A stretch of 64,000 nucleotides of DNA from a bacterium (lineage in GTDB: Bacteria > Patescibacteriota > Saccharimonadia > Saccharimonadales > UBA4665), in contig JAJZMX010000004.1 in NCBI GenBank assembly GCA_021848145.1, positions 124,001 through 188,000 on the forward strand, given 5' to 3'. The notes below the pieces were generated by a model. It was not told the DNA's origin, searched no databases, and saw only the letters and a program-made list of their open reading frames with translations. Below are positions 46,844-54,939 of the stretch, piece by piece. The translations under genes and the position numbers were made by a program. Each line of letters starts with the position of its first letter. Within the stretch, counting starts at the first letter, position 1.

Positions 46844-47474
46844 ATCTCACCTCCCGAAGAAATGCTTTCACTTCTTCATTATTAACTTGTGGAAAATTTT
46901 GGTAGTGGACACCTACAGCGCCTAGAAAATTATCAGGATCGTCAAGCAGAATAACCTCGTCGGCCATTTGTTTAAGTTTAGCCACACAGTCTCGCGGTGC
47001 TACTGGTACAGCCACTATTACTCTTTTTGGTTCTTTCTGCTTTAATGCTTTGACTGCCGCCTGCATCGTTAGCCCGGTGGCAATTCCGTCATCAACCAAA
47101 ATCACGGTCTTACCCTTGGCATTTGGCGGAGAGAAGTCGTCACCGTAGTAAATTTGCCGGCGCTTTTCGATCAGCTTATGAGCGGCCGACTCAGCTTTCT
47201 TAAGCCAGGCTCTATCTATAGCTGATACTTCAGCTTCATTGTAAACTGGCTTCTTGTCTTCGGCTAATGCGCCAATGGCGTATTCTGCGTGGTATGGGTG
47301 ACCGATCTTACGCACTAATACTAGACCGAGTGGGGCGTGCAATGCTTTGGCCACTTCCTTTCCGATAACAACACCACCTCGCGGCAGGGCTAGGACAACT
47401 ACATCTGAGTCCTTAAAGTTAGTGAGTCTATCAGCTAGCCGTTTGCCTGCATCTTGTCGGTCAAAGAAGTACAT
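46782..47474 (-). CDS. phosphoribosyltransferase domain protein
   Basis: 'VVVLALPRGGVVIGKEVAKAL', 'KTVILVDDGIATGLTMQAAV' PRPP-binding loop. Confidence 0.9.
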   Translation of the reverse strand: MYFFDRQDAGKRLADRLTNFKDSDVVVLALPRGGVVIGKEVAKALHAPLGLVLVRKIGHPYHAEYAIGALAEDKKPVYNEAEVSAIDRAWLKKAESAAHKLIEKRRQIYYGDDFSPPNAKGKTVILVDDGIATGLTMQAAVKALKQKEPKRVIVAVPVAPRDCVAKLKQMADEVILLDDPDNFLGAVGVHYQNFPQVNNEEVKAFLREVRYDLHQPTSTGTPISKSRSAQ

Positions 47475-47484
47475 AATACCCCCC

Positions 47485-47721
47485 TTATTTGCCGGTAACT
47501 TTATTGGCTTCTTTTTTGCGCTTGGTAGGCATAGTAATCTTTAGGATGCCGTCTTTAAACATAGCCTCTGTCTTATTTGCCTTGCTGCCTTCTTCGTACA
47601 TATCCATAGTTGCAGACTCGGTAAATGACAGCCAGGAGCCCCAATCCGTGTCCAAGAGTTTTTCTAAATCACATTCCGCTTCTTGTAATTCGCGGAATGG
47701 TTTGTAACTAACTAATGGCAT
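47485..47721 (-). CDS. internally deleted Hsp20-like protein
   Basis: 'PFRELQEAECDLEKLLDTDWGSW...MDMYEEGSK' fused directly to 'NKTEAMFKDGILKITMPTKRK'; central alpha-crystallin strands missing versus 17007-17432. Confidence 0.7.
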   Translation of the reverse strand: MPLVSYKPFRELQEAECDLEKLLDTDWGSWLSFTESATMDMYEEGSKANKTEAMFKDGILKITMPTKRKKEANKVTGK

Positions 47722-47891
47722 TGTTAGTCTCCTTTCTCATGCTTAAAGCAAAAAAAGATTACGCTATTTGTTTCTCCTTTCTCCGTTCATAAGCAGCTCT
47801 CCGTTTATCTGCTATGTTATTATTTTGAGCCCATAGGAGAAAAGCGGCAATGATGATGGTCACAGTAGTGACATAAGATCGTGCAGGTTAT

Positions 47892-49073
47892 CTAGCGCCG
47901 CAAACGATGAACTGCGACATAGTCTTCCAGGTAGCGTCGCATAACCACGCCAATGAGTTCTTTCCCAGACATGACCGGCAGAATATCCAGGTTGTGCGAT
48001 TGCATGACCTGCTGCGCTTTTATGGCCGGATCGGACGGCTTCAGTGCCAAACTCTTAGTGAGTGGTTGTATATATTTATCGATGCTATTTTCATAATGCC
48101 TATGTGGGTCACTTGTTACTTGAGACATCTCGATAATGCCAATTGGCTTTCCTGATTGATCTGCGGCTAAAAAGTCGTAATGCTTGTAGCGTAGTACATA
48201 ACCGGATAGGAACTCGTTAATTGAGATACCGAGGGGTACAGTGACAAAACTGTCATTGTAGACATCGGATACTTTTACGCCAGTTAATATACTTTGAGCA
48301 ACGGTTTGCGAGTAGCTAATACGAGCTGACTGAAGTAAAAAGAAGCCGATTATAGCAAACCATAGTCCACCGACTAGATCGCCGGCAAACATAGACAATA
48401 CACCAACACCAATCATCAGGTACGACAGTGCAACGCCGGCATTAGTGGCGATGCGGGTGGCCGACGCAAAGTCTTTACGAATTAACCACACTACTGAGCG
48501 CAGAATACGCCCGCCATCGAGTGGAAATGCCGGTAACAAGTTAAATAAACCGACAATGAAGTTAAGCACGGCAACTGGCTGGCAAATAACTTCAATTGCG
48601 GTAATGTGCCAATGCATAGCTAACAGCCATAGCCCAGCAAAAACACCAGAAATTATGAAGCTTGTTAAAGGTCCTGCCACTGTCATAAGCAGTTCGGTTT
48701 TGGCGCTATCTGGTTCATGTTGCAGTTCAGAGGCACCACCAAAAACAAATAAGGTGATTCGCTTTATTCTCATGCCCCGGCGGTTGGCGACAATAGAGTG
48801 GGCATACTCATGGGCGATGACTGATGCAAAGAAAATGAATGTTACTAGCAAACCAGCACTAGTCAGAACTAAAGGTGACAACCCATGCTTGAATGACGGT
48901 ATATAACTGGTAATGATTGTCCAGGCAATCAGGGCAAAAATAATGAGCCACGAATAATGGATCCGAAGCTGGATGCCAAAGAACGTACCGACTATAAAGT
49001 ATTTTCCGTTCATAATTTTCCTCTTGCATGCATTATGTGCCGCAATAAAATAGTATGCAATGAGAGGAGTCAC
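47892..49073 (-). CDS. site-2 protease (M50) with CBS domains
   Basis: 'SVIAHEYAHSIVANRRG' HExxH, 'AFPLDGGRILRS', C-terminal CBS-like region. Confidence 0.92.
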   Translation of the reverse strand: MTPLIAYYFIAAHNACKRKIMNGKYFIVGTFFGIQLRIHYSWLIIFALIAWTIITSYIPSFKHGLSPLVLTSAGLLVTFIFFASVIAHEYAHSIVANRRGMRIKRITLFVFGGASELQHEPDSAKTELLMTVAGPLTSFIISGVFAGLWLLAMHWHITAIEVICQPVAVLNFIVGLFNLLPAFPLDGGRILRSVVWLIRKDFASATRIATNAGVALSYLMIGVGVLSMFAGDLVGGLWFAIIGFFLLQSARISYSQTVAQSILTGVKVSDVYNDSFVTVPLGISINEFLSGYVLRYKHYDFLAADQSGKPIGIIEMSQVTSDPHRHYENSIDKYIQPLTKSLALKPSDPAIKAQQVMQSHNLDILPVMSGKELIGVVMRRYLEDYVAVHRLRR

Positions 49074-49111
49074 GCAAGTAGTGCCCTAAGCCTGCTTGCA
49101 ATATACAGTTA

Positions 49112-50317
49112 GTGTGGTATAGTATGTTTATGAGTAATGGCGAATTAATCAATGCTACAGATGTCGAGTTTGCTGAGTTTATCAGGCCACGCGATATAAA
49201 GATGATTAAGAGAGATGTCTATTCCATAGAAGGTCAGAATTACAGCATTGATTACATAAGAGGTATTATCAGTGGTAATTTGGGCGGAGTAGAAGATGAC
49301 GAATATTTTAAATTTTTTCAATCATCTTTGATCCTAAATAATCGTTTACAGATTGGTAATCGATATAATGGCCTTGCAGACTTACCTGAATTAGCATACA
49401 GAGGCGTTGATAAGCGTATTAAAGATAATCCAAACTTCGAGAATCGGTTCGTTGACTTTTTGACTGGTTTATATAGGTTCTGTATCGAGCAAAACATAAA
49501 ATCAGTTTCTGAACAATTGGAGCGATGTGTATCTAGTAATAGAACTGAGGCTATGCGAAAAATTCGATCAGGATATAGTCATGATGTTATTACTGGAAGA
49601 ACCTGGTTGAAAGCTTTTGATTCCGTTATGTCGATAAGAGACGAAGAAGACACCAGAGTAATTTTTAACAGAATGGCGTCTCTACCGCAAGAAGTAAACG
49701 AACGACTAACAATAGGTGATTATGTGCTTTACCCTGGGATACAATATAAAGACACTTCGAAACTATTGAGTATAGCCCAGTCCATAGAAAATGGAAATGC
49801 CCATGAGATACTTGAGCTTGGTAACGACAAAGAAAGAATTACCTTTATGGCTTCAGATTTTTTGTATAGAATCCTAAAGGAAGCATCCTTTAGGGGTTGG
49901 GAAAACGCAAGAGGAATATTAACTGATTTGCGAAGGGAACAACAAAGAGATATCCCCGTACACAGCGCATGGATCAGAGTTGGAAATCATATGTCCGATA
50001 TGATCAATAGAGCCGCCATTTTGCCAGAGGAATTAGAACCCATAAAAATTGATCCGTTAACAACATCAGGTATCGATCAAGCAATTGACAGAATAATGTA
50101 TACTTCGTTTTCGCTTGGAAGCAAAAAACCCAACGAAGACCCAACTAACTATATAGTTTCTGCTCAAATCGCAACTAAACTATTCAAGTCAGCAGATAGT
50201 TTAGAAGAAATAACAGATACATCACCTTCTAGATCAAAGATACCCACGCCTATAGGAAGAAACTCAAAGCATGAATTCTTTAATCGTTGGAAAGCCGGTT
50301 ACGGCATATTATCTTAG
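49112..50317 (+). CDS. hypothetical protein
   Basis: ORF 401 aa. Confidence 0.55.
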   Translation: MWYSMFMSNGELINATDVEFAEFIRPRDIKMIKRDVYSIEGQNYSIDYIRGIISGNLGGVEDDEYFKFFQSSLILNNRLQIGNRYNGLADLPELAYRGVDKRIKDNPNFENRFVDFLTGLYRFCIEQNIKSVSEQLERCVSSNRTEAMRKIRSGYSHDVITGRTWLKAFDSVMSIRDEEDTRVIFNRMASLPQEVNERLTIGDYVLYPGIQYKDTSKLLSIAQSIENGNAHEILELGNDKERITFMASDFLYRILKEASFRGWENARGILTDLRREQQRDIPVHSAWIRVGNHMSDMINRAAILPEELEPIKIDPLTTSGIDQAIDRIMYTSFSLGSKKPNEDPTNYIVSAQIATKLFKSADSLEEITDTSPSRSKIPTPIGRNSKHEFFNRWKAGYGILS

Positions 50318-50869
50318 ACCTGCAGTAACTAGACCCCTGTCTTTACACGTTTGCTCAATGGTTAGTTCAAGTAATTCTTCGATTTTGATTAATAGAATGC
50401 AATGTTGCAATCTCGGAAATTAATAAGATGAATATTTTGTCCTTATTAATTGTAATGTTTTAGCATAAACATCAAGAGCTTTTGCTTTTGTATAAATACA
50501 TATTGATTGTTAAAATTTTTCTCTAATCCTATCTCTACTTAACCTGGTTCCATCGAGACTTTTTGCTAAACTAGTTATAATATTCTGTAGTTGTTTATCT
50601 ATCTTGGCTCGCCGTTCAGCTCTGGAATATAACCTTACAGAACATCGAAACAGACAATACACAAGAAGTGCGTAAACTACTTGAGAAAGAAAAGCTAACA
50701 GTCTCTGAAAAAGAGGCTCTAAATGTCGAGGATGCGTCATGATGTCGCGGGCTTATCACAAAAGCTCCGACGATCACGCCGGATTCAGGGACTGGGTTTG
50801 AACTCCCCTTCTTTTAAGGTAAATGCGTAAAGATATCGTATTGACAATAGATGTACATTTTAATATTAT

Positions 50870-51163
50870 TTGAGTATGCCTTTGAGAATTCGATTCAGCG
50901 ATGAAAAGAATGAAATCTTAAAGGCTACAAGAGGAATTGGATTCGATGAGATTATAGACGCTATAAAAAACGGTGATTTGTTGGATGATAAGCAGAACCC
51001 AAGCAATACCAATAATCACCAGCGGATCTATGTAGTCAAAGTCGGAGATTACGCATATGTAGTTCCGTACATAGTTGACCTAAGTAAGCAGCATATATTT
51101 TTAAAAACGGTTTATTCAAGTAGAAAATTTACAAAACTATATATTAAGAAAGGAGATAGATGA
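50870..51163 (+). CDS. BrnT-like toxin of type II TA module
   Basis: 'RIRFSDEKNEILKATRGIGFDEIIDAIKNGDLL...YAYVVPYIVD' BrnT-like layout; followed by RHH-type antitoxin with overlapping/adjacent start. Confidence 0.6.
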   Translation: MSMPLRIRFSDEKNEILKATRGIGFDEIIDAIKNGDLLDDKQNPSNTNNHQRIYVVKVGDYAYVVPYIVDLSKQHIFLKTVYSSRKFTKLYIKKGDR

Positions 51164-51468
51164 TGGTAAAAATTCCAGACGACCCATTTAGTGGGCTTGT
51201 TTTAGATGAAGAAGAACAAGCCATTGAGGACACATTAGAGGAATACGAGAGCATACCGGATCTAGAAAGTAGTAAAAGTCTTATTGAAGATGCTTCAAGG
51301 CGATACAAACAACTCAATAATACAAGACCTATAACACTAAGAGTTAAGCAGGCTGATTTAATTAAAATAAAGGCAAAAGCTAAGAGAAATAACATCCCTT
51401 ACCAGACATTACTTAGCCTTGCTATACACGATGTTGCTGAAGGTAAAAAAGACTTAGTCATTAAGTAG
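51160..51468 (+). CDS. CopG/RHH-like antitoxin
   Basis: 'RPITLRVKQADLIKIKAKAKRNNIPYQTLLSLAIHDVAEG'. Confidence 0.7.
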   Translation: MMVKIPDDPFSGLVLDEEEQAIEDTLEEYESIPDLESSKSLIEDASRRYKQLNNTRPITLRVKQADLIKIKAKAKRNNIPYQTLLSLAIHDVAEGKKDLVIK

Positions 51469-51530
51469 TGCTTTCCTCTATAAGAAAAATGCTAAAGTAG
51501 AATCGTCTCAGTGATGTCTAGGCATCTTAT

Positions 51531-51810
51531 CTAGCAATGTTTATGATTGGGAGGGCGCAATTCGCACAGTGGATATTTATAAGAATGAAGATAATTCCGA
51601 GTATTTTCTAGTTGTTAGTAAAATAACTTACGCTGCTAATTTTTGTGTTCAGATAACTTAGGAAAGAGAATAATCTTAAAGGTTTATCAACTGAAGCATT
51701 TGTTGACAGGTTAGATTATTTTTATGACCAGCTGAATTATATATATCTATTCCGCGAAGGTAATGGTCGAACTCAAAGAGCATTTCGACGTGTGTCGCAA
51801 AAGATCATGA
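51531..51810 (+). pseudogene. decayed Fic-domain gene copy
   Basis: Nucleotide similarity to 53614-53880 of the intact fic ('tgtttatgattggg...gaagataatnccgagtattttct...cgcgaaggtaatgg'); HPFREGNGR became YLFREGNGR. Confidence 0.8.
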
Positions 51811-51854
51811 TAAACTTTCAAAATAACTCCCGCAAGTAAAGATCCATCGAGGAC

Positions 51855-52652
51855 TTAGATTATAAATGCTTTAGGCCGTCGAATAGCAAAATTTTCATAA
51901 CGACGTAAGTCAAACCCTAACCATGACTGTTCTTCAATAGGAGCATCTTTGTCAATAATACGAATTTGGTGACTCATTATTCCACCATATGATGCGTCTT
52001 CACGATATGAATTCCAAATCTCAATTGAGTTATCCTCTACTGAGATTACGATAGCCACGTGTTTTGATTTACTATTCTTCCCCATGGCAATCAAATCACC
52101 AGACTGCACCTCTACTAAACTCGCAACGGCGACTGACCCCATATCATTACATAATCGTGCAACATTTACTTGTGATGCTGGTTCTTTGTTAAAGATAGTA
52201 CAGACCCATCGGAGGGGCACCTGAGCTGGCAAGTTGGCTATCTCATCATCGGTTAGGATGTGTTCGTCTTTCCAGCTATCTTTCGTAGCTGCCTGTATGA
52301 GTTCCTTTTTATTCACAAAAAGCGTATCACTGTATAGGCCCAAGCCCTCAGCTTCAAGTACTTTATTAATTAAATGAAACACGAAACCTGAACAATCTAT
52401 GCCGATTTGGTTACGATACAGGAAGTTCCTGGCGCTTGCTTCATCTCTTACATTAACTTCTTCTGTGGCTTCATTACAGCTTTGCAGTATCCTGTCTATC
52501 TCAAGCTGCATATCTTCTGGTGAACCTTTAGCGCCTTTAAATCCGTTTTTATAATCGAGCGTATTTATCCAATAAACAGGCATTACCTGAATATCGTTTA
52601 CCGTAAGAACGAAACTTTCAATTCCCTTAAGGAGTGTCTCTGGGGATGGCAT
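51855..52652 (-). CDS. NlpC/P60-like cysteine peptidase-fold protein
   Basis: 'GIDCSGFVFHLINKVL' (catalytic Cys) and 'VEVQSGDLIAMGKNSKSKHVAIVISVEDN' (catalytic His). Confidence 0.7.
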   Translation of the reverse strand: MPSPETLLKGIESFVLTVNDIQVMPVYWINTLDYKNGFKGAKGSPEDMQLEIDRILQSCNEATEEVNVRDEASARNFLYRNQIGIDCSGFVFHLINKVLEAEGLGLYSDTLFVNKKELIQAATKDSWKDEHILTDDEIANLPAQVPLRWVCTIFNKEPASQVNVARLCNDMGSVAVASLVEVQSGDLIAMGKNSKSKHVAIVISVEDNSIEIWNSYREDASYGGIMSHQIRIIDKDAPIEEQSWLGFDLRRYENFAIRRPKAFII

Positions 52653-52859
52653 AGTATAAACATTATATTAAAACATAAAAAGTTACAAAAATGACTCAAC
52701 CTAACGGTCTAGACTGTAAAGCCCGACCAACCCAGGCATGAAATGGGGCTGCAATATTTAAGGAAACTGGACTCGAACCTGCTAACAGATAAGAGAAAGC
52801 TTGACCAAAATAGGAAAACCGGGTCTAGGTACACGGTCAACCTCTGTTAGTGCTTGGTC

Positions 52860-52886
52860 TGGCTCCGTGGACTGGATTCGAACCAG
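52860..52886 (-). repeat. tRNA-Asn 3'-end fragment (att-like direct repeat)
   Basis: tggctccgtggactggattcgaaccag versus tggctccggggactggattcgaaccag at 54545-54571, 26/27 identical, same orientation. Confidence 0.8.
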
Positions 52887-52931
52887 GCATTTCTACCACC
52901 TAAATTTTAGGCTCGCTTTACTTTAGCTTAC
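52874..52931 (-). repeat. 58-nt repeat, T-arm-like end plus conserved GTAAGCTAAAGTAAA block
   Basis: Shares equal length, T-arm-like end and TTAGGCTCGYTTTACTTTAGCTTAC with 42908-42965. Confidence 0.6.
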
Positions 52932-52991
52932 CCCTGTTATTTGTCAAGCTCTTGTACGTATTTGATGGTCTAAATACGGTATAATACAATC

Positions 52992-53177
52992 ATGAGCAAT
53001 AAAGCTATAAACGTCGATGAGGATAGTAAAGAGTTTCAGCTCGAGCTAGAGAGGCGTATTAAACTTGCTAAAAACCCCAAAAACCGTATATCTATAAGTC
53101 AATCCAAGAAGGATATCCCGAAGAAATATAGCGAGATTGCGAGCGTAAAAGCATATCATCAGCTTACGCTTACTTAA
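52992..53177 (+). CDS. small hypothetical, possibly antitoxin-like
   Basis: ORF 61 aa, charged. Confidence 0.4.
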   Translation: MSNKAINVDEDSKEFQLELERRIKLAKNPKNRISISQSKKDIPKKYSEIASVKAYHQLTLT

Positions 53178-53237
53178 TTCTATGGATTACCAAACTCAAT
53201 CTGTAATTTCGGTCTAGTTCGTGATATAATAAGAAGT

Positions 53238-53414
53238 ATGAATAAGCAAGCATTGAAGCGGAAAAACAATGTACAGCAGGCCGTAGCAAACGAACGACTG
53301 GAGGGCTTAAAAGTTTCTAAAGAATCACGCAAAATTGCTGACAATTATATTGTTGGCAAGGCTTCTGCTAAAGCGGTTGCTAAAAAGATCCGAGCTCGCT
53401 ACGGAGTGATCTAG
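53238..53414 (+). CDS. VbhA-like Fic antitoxin
   Basis: Below the ORF-track cutoff (58 aa): MNKQALKRKNNVQQAVANERLEGLKVSKESRKIADNYIVGKASAKAVAKKIRARYGVI*; stop TAG overlaps GTG start of fic. Confidence 0.8.
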   Translation: MNKQALKRKNNVQQAVANERLEGLKVSKESRKIADNYIVGKASAKAVAKKIRARYGVI

Positions 53415-54013
53415 TGTCCGACTTCGTCGATCCGTATTTCGACGAAACTATTGGTGACCTGCGCAATTTGCTTGGCGCAAAATCTCCGCAAGAGCTTAAA
53501 GAGCTTGAAGCGCAAATTGTGTTTGCTAATGAATTGGAACTCGAGGCGGCAGCTATTGCCCGTACCAATGACGTAGCGGAACTATTAGCTTTGCATAAGC
53601 AGCTGTTTGGCAATGTTTATGATTGGGCTGGCAAAATCCGCACCGTGGATATTAAGAAGAATGAAGATAATGCCGAGTATTTTCTGCTTGTTAGCAAGAT
53701 AACTGACGCTGCTAATTTCGTATTCGGCGAACTTAATCAAGAAAATAATCTTAAAGGTTTATCAACTGAAGTATTTGTTGACAGGTTAGCTTATTTTTAT
53801 GACCAGCTGAATTATATACATCCATTCCGCGAAGGTAATGGCCGCACACAAAGGGTTTTCTGGACTCGAGTTGCACGGGATGCCGGTTACGACATTAATT
53901 GGGATGATGTAGTTGGAGACGAAAACGATGATGCCTCAAAAATGGCGGCCGAAGCGATGGACTTGTCTGCACTGAAAGCTATGTTTGTAAAGATTGTAAG
54001 ACACATAGAGTAG
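53414..54013 (+). CDS. fic: Fic-family AMPylator toxin
   Basis: 'HPFREGNGRTQRVFW' canonical FIC motif. Confidence 0.95.
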   Translation: MSDFVDPYFDETIGDLRNLLGAKSPQELKELEAQIVFANELELEAAAIARTNDVAELLALHKQLFGNVYDWAGKIRTVDIKKNEDNAEYFLLVSKITDAANFVFGELNQENNLKGLSTEVFVDRLAYFYDQLNYIHPFREGNGRTQRVFWTRVARDAGYDINWDDVVGDENDDASKMAAEAMDLSALKAMFVKIVRHIE

Positions 54014-54544
54014 TATTTGTCTTGTGGGTCAATACGGTCTAGAACCGGCCTAACAGATACAACATTGCCAAAAATAAAAATAATTCGCCTACTTAGCAAG
54101 CAACTTATATTTATGAAAAAAACAGTGCCGATAAGATATATTAAGTAATCAAATCACCTTTGGTACAATGCTTGGCTCAACTGACTTTGACGAAATGGAA
54201 CCAAATTAAGGCTGAAGTTATCGAGATGTGGAGTATAGTTCGGATAGCAGGCGTCTCAGGCGCTGTATAACACTTATGATTAAATAAACTGCTTGTTTTC
54301 TGCTAACGGGCTTACTTTGCGCGACGAAAATAATGCTATTCTTCTTCTGGTTCTTCTATCTCTTCTTCCCCAAAAGCCACACTTGCAGCGAAGCGAGCTC
54401 TAAGATCTAATCTCATTTGTTCTAATTCTGCCAAAGCGGCTACTTCATTAAGTCTACTGGCGACCATTTCATTAAAAGTATCGGACTCTTCAAAACTATT
54501 CATAAATATATCATACCACAGACTAATGCATATGTAAATTATAT

Positions 54545-54845
54545 TGGCTCCGGGGACTGGATTCGAACCAGCGACCTAGTGGTTACACTTTGTCCAACAT
54601 TTCTGTTGGTGTGGACTATCTCATGTTCCAGTATTTGGAACAAGGGCGCTTATGAAGGATTATTGTTAGGCTCACCTTCTAGTCTCTGAACCTTCCAGGA
54701 TCCTTTATCCTAATCCTGGCTTGGCTGCGGATTACCTTGTCTTAGATTTAGGCTTCCCGCAATTCACCCTTTTTTCACTTCGGTGTTACCACCGAAGGCT
54801 GCATAATACCTACAGCCACCCGCTCTACCGCTGAGCTACCCCGGA
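54545..54845 (-). tRNA. tRNA-Asn(GUU), split by group I intron, CCA encoded
   Basis: Exon 1 54845-54812 TCCGGGGTAGCTCAGCGGTAGAGCGGGTGGCTGT; exon 2 54585-54545 TAACCACTAGGTCGCTGGTTCGAATCCAGTCCCCGGAGCCA; spliced anticodon loop CTGTTAA gives GUU; complete cloverleaf. Confidence 0.93.
54586..54811 (-). ncRNA. group I self-splicing intron in tRNA-Asn anticodon loop
   Basis: P AATTGCGGGAA, Q AATCCGCAGCC, R GTTCAGAGACTAGA, S GAGATAGTCC; P1 GGCUGU/GCAGCC with U-G at the splice site; intron ends in G. Confidence 0.93.
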
Positions 54846-54939
54846 ATAAAAAAGAACCTCCGTAGTCTTACTACAGAACACGTCGATTATAGCTTACAGA
54901 TTAGCTAAGAAGCAACTATCTTAGCTAGGGATTAAAATA

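Noticed and set aside
50641-50742. Plus-strand coding-like tail NIETDNTQEVRKLLEKEKLTVSEKEALNVEDAS
   Set aside because: No start codon or upstream frame; too short to call.
50770-50815. Another T-arm-like sequence (gggactgggtttgaactcccc)
   Set aside because: No flanking tRNA structure and weaker similarity to the other copies.
54551-54580. T-arm in an apparently broken tRNA, first read as a tRNA pseudogene
   Set aside because: The two halves join perfectly once the group I intron is removed, so the gene is intact.
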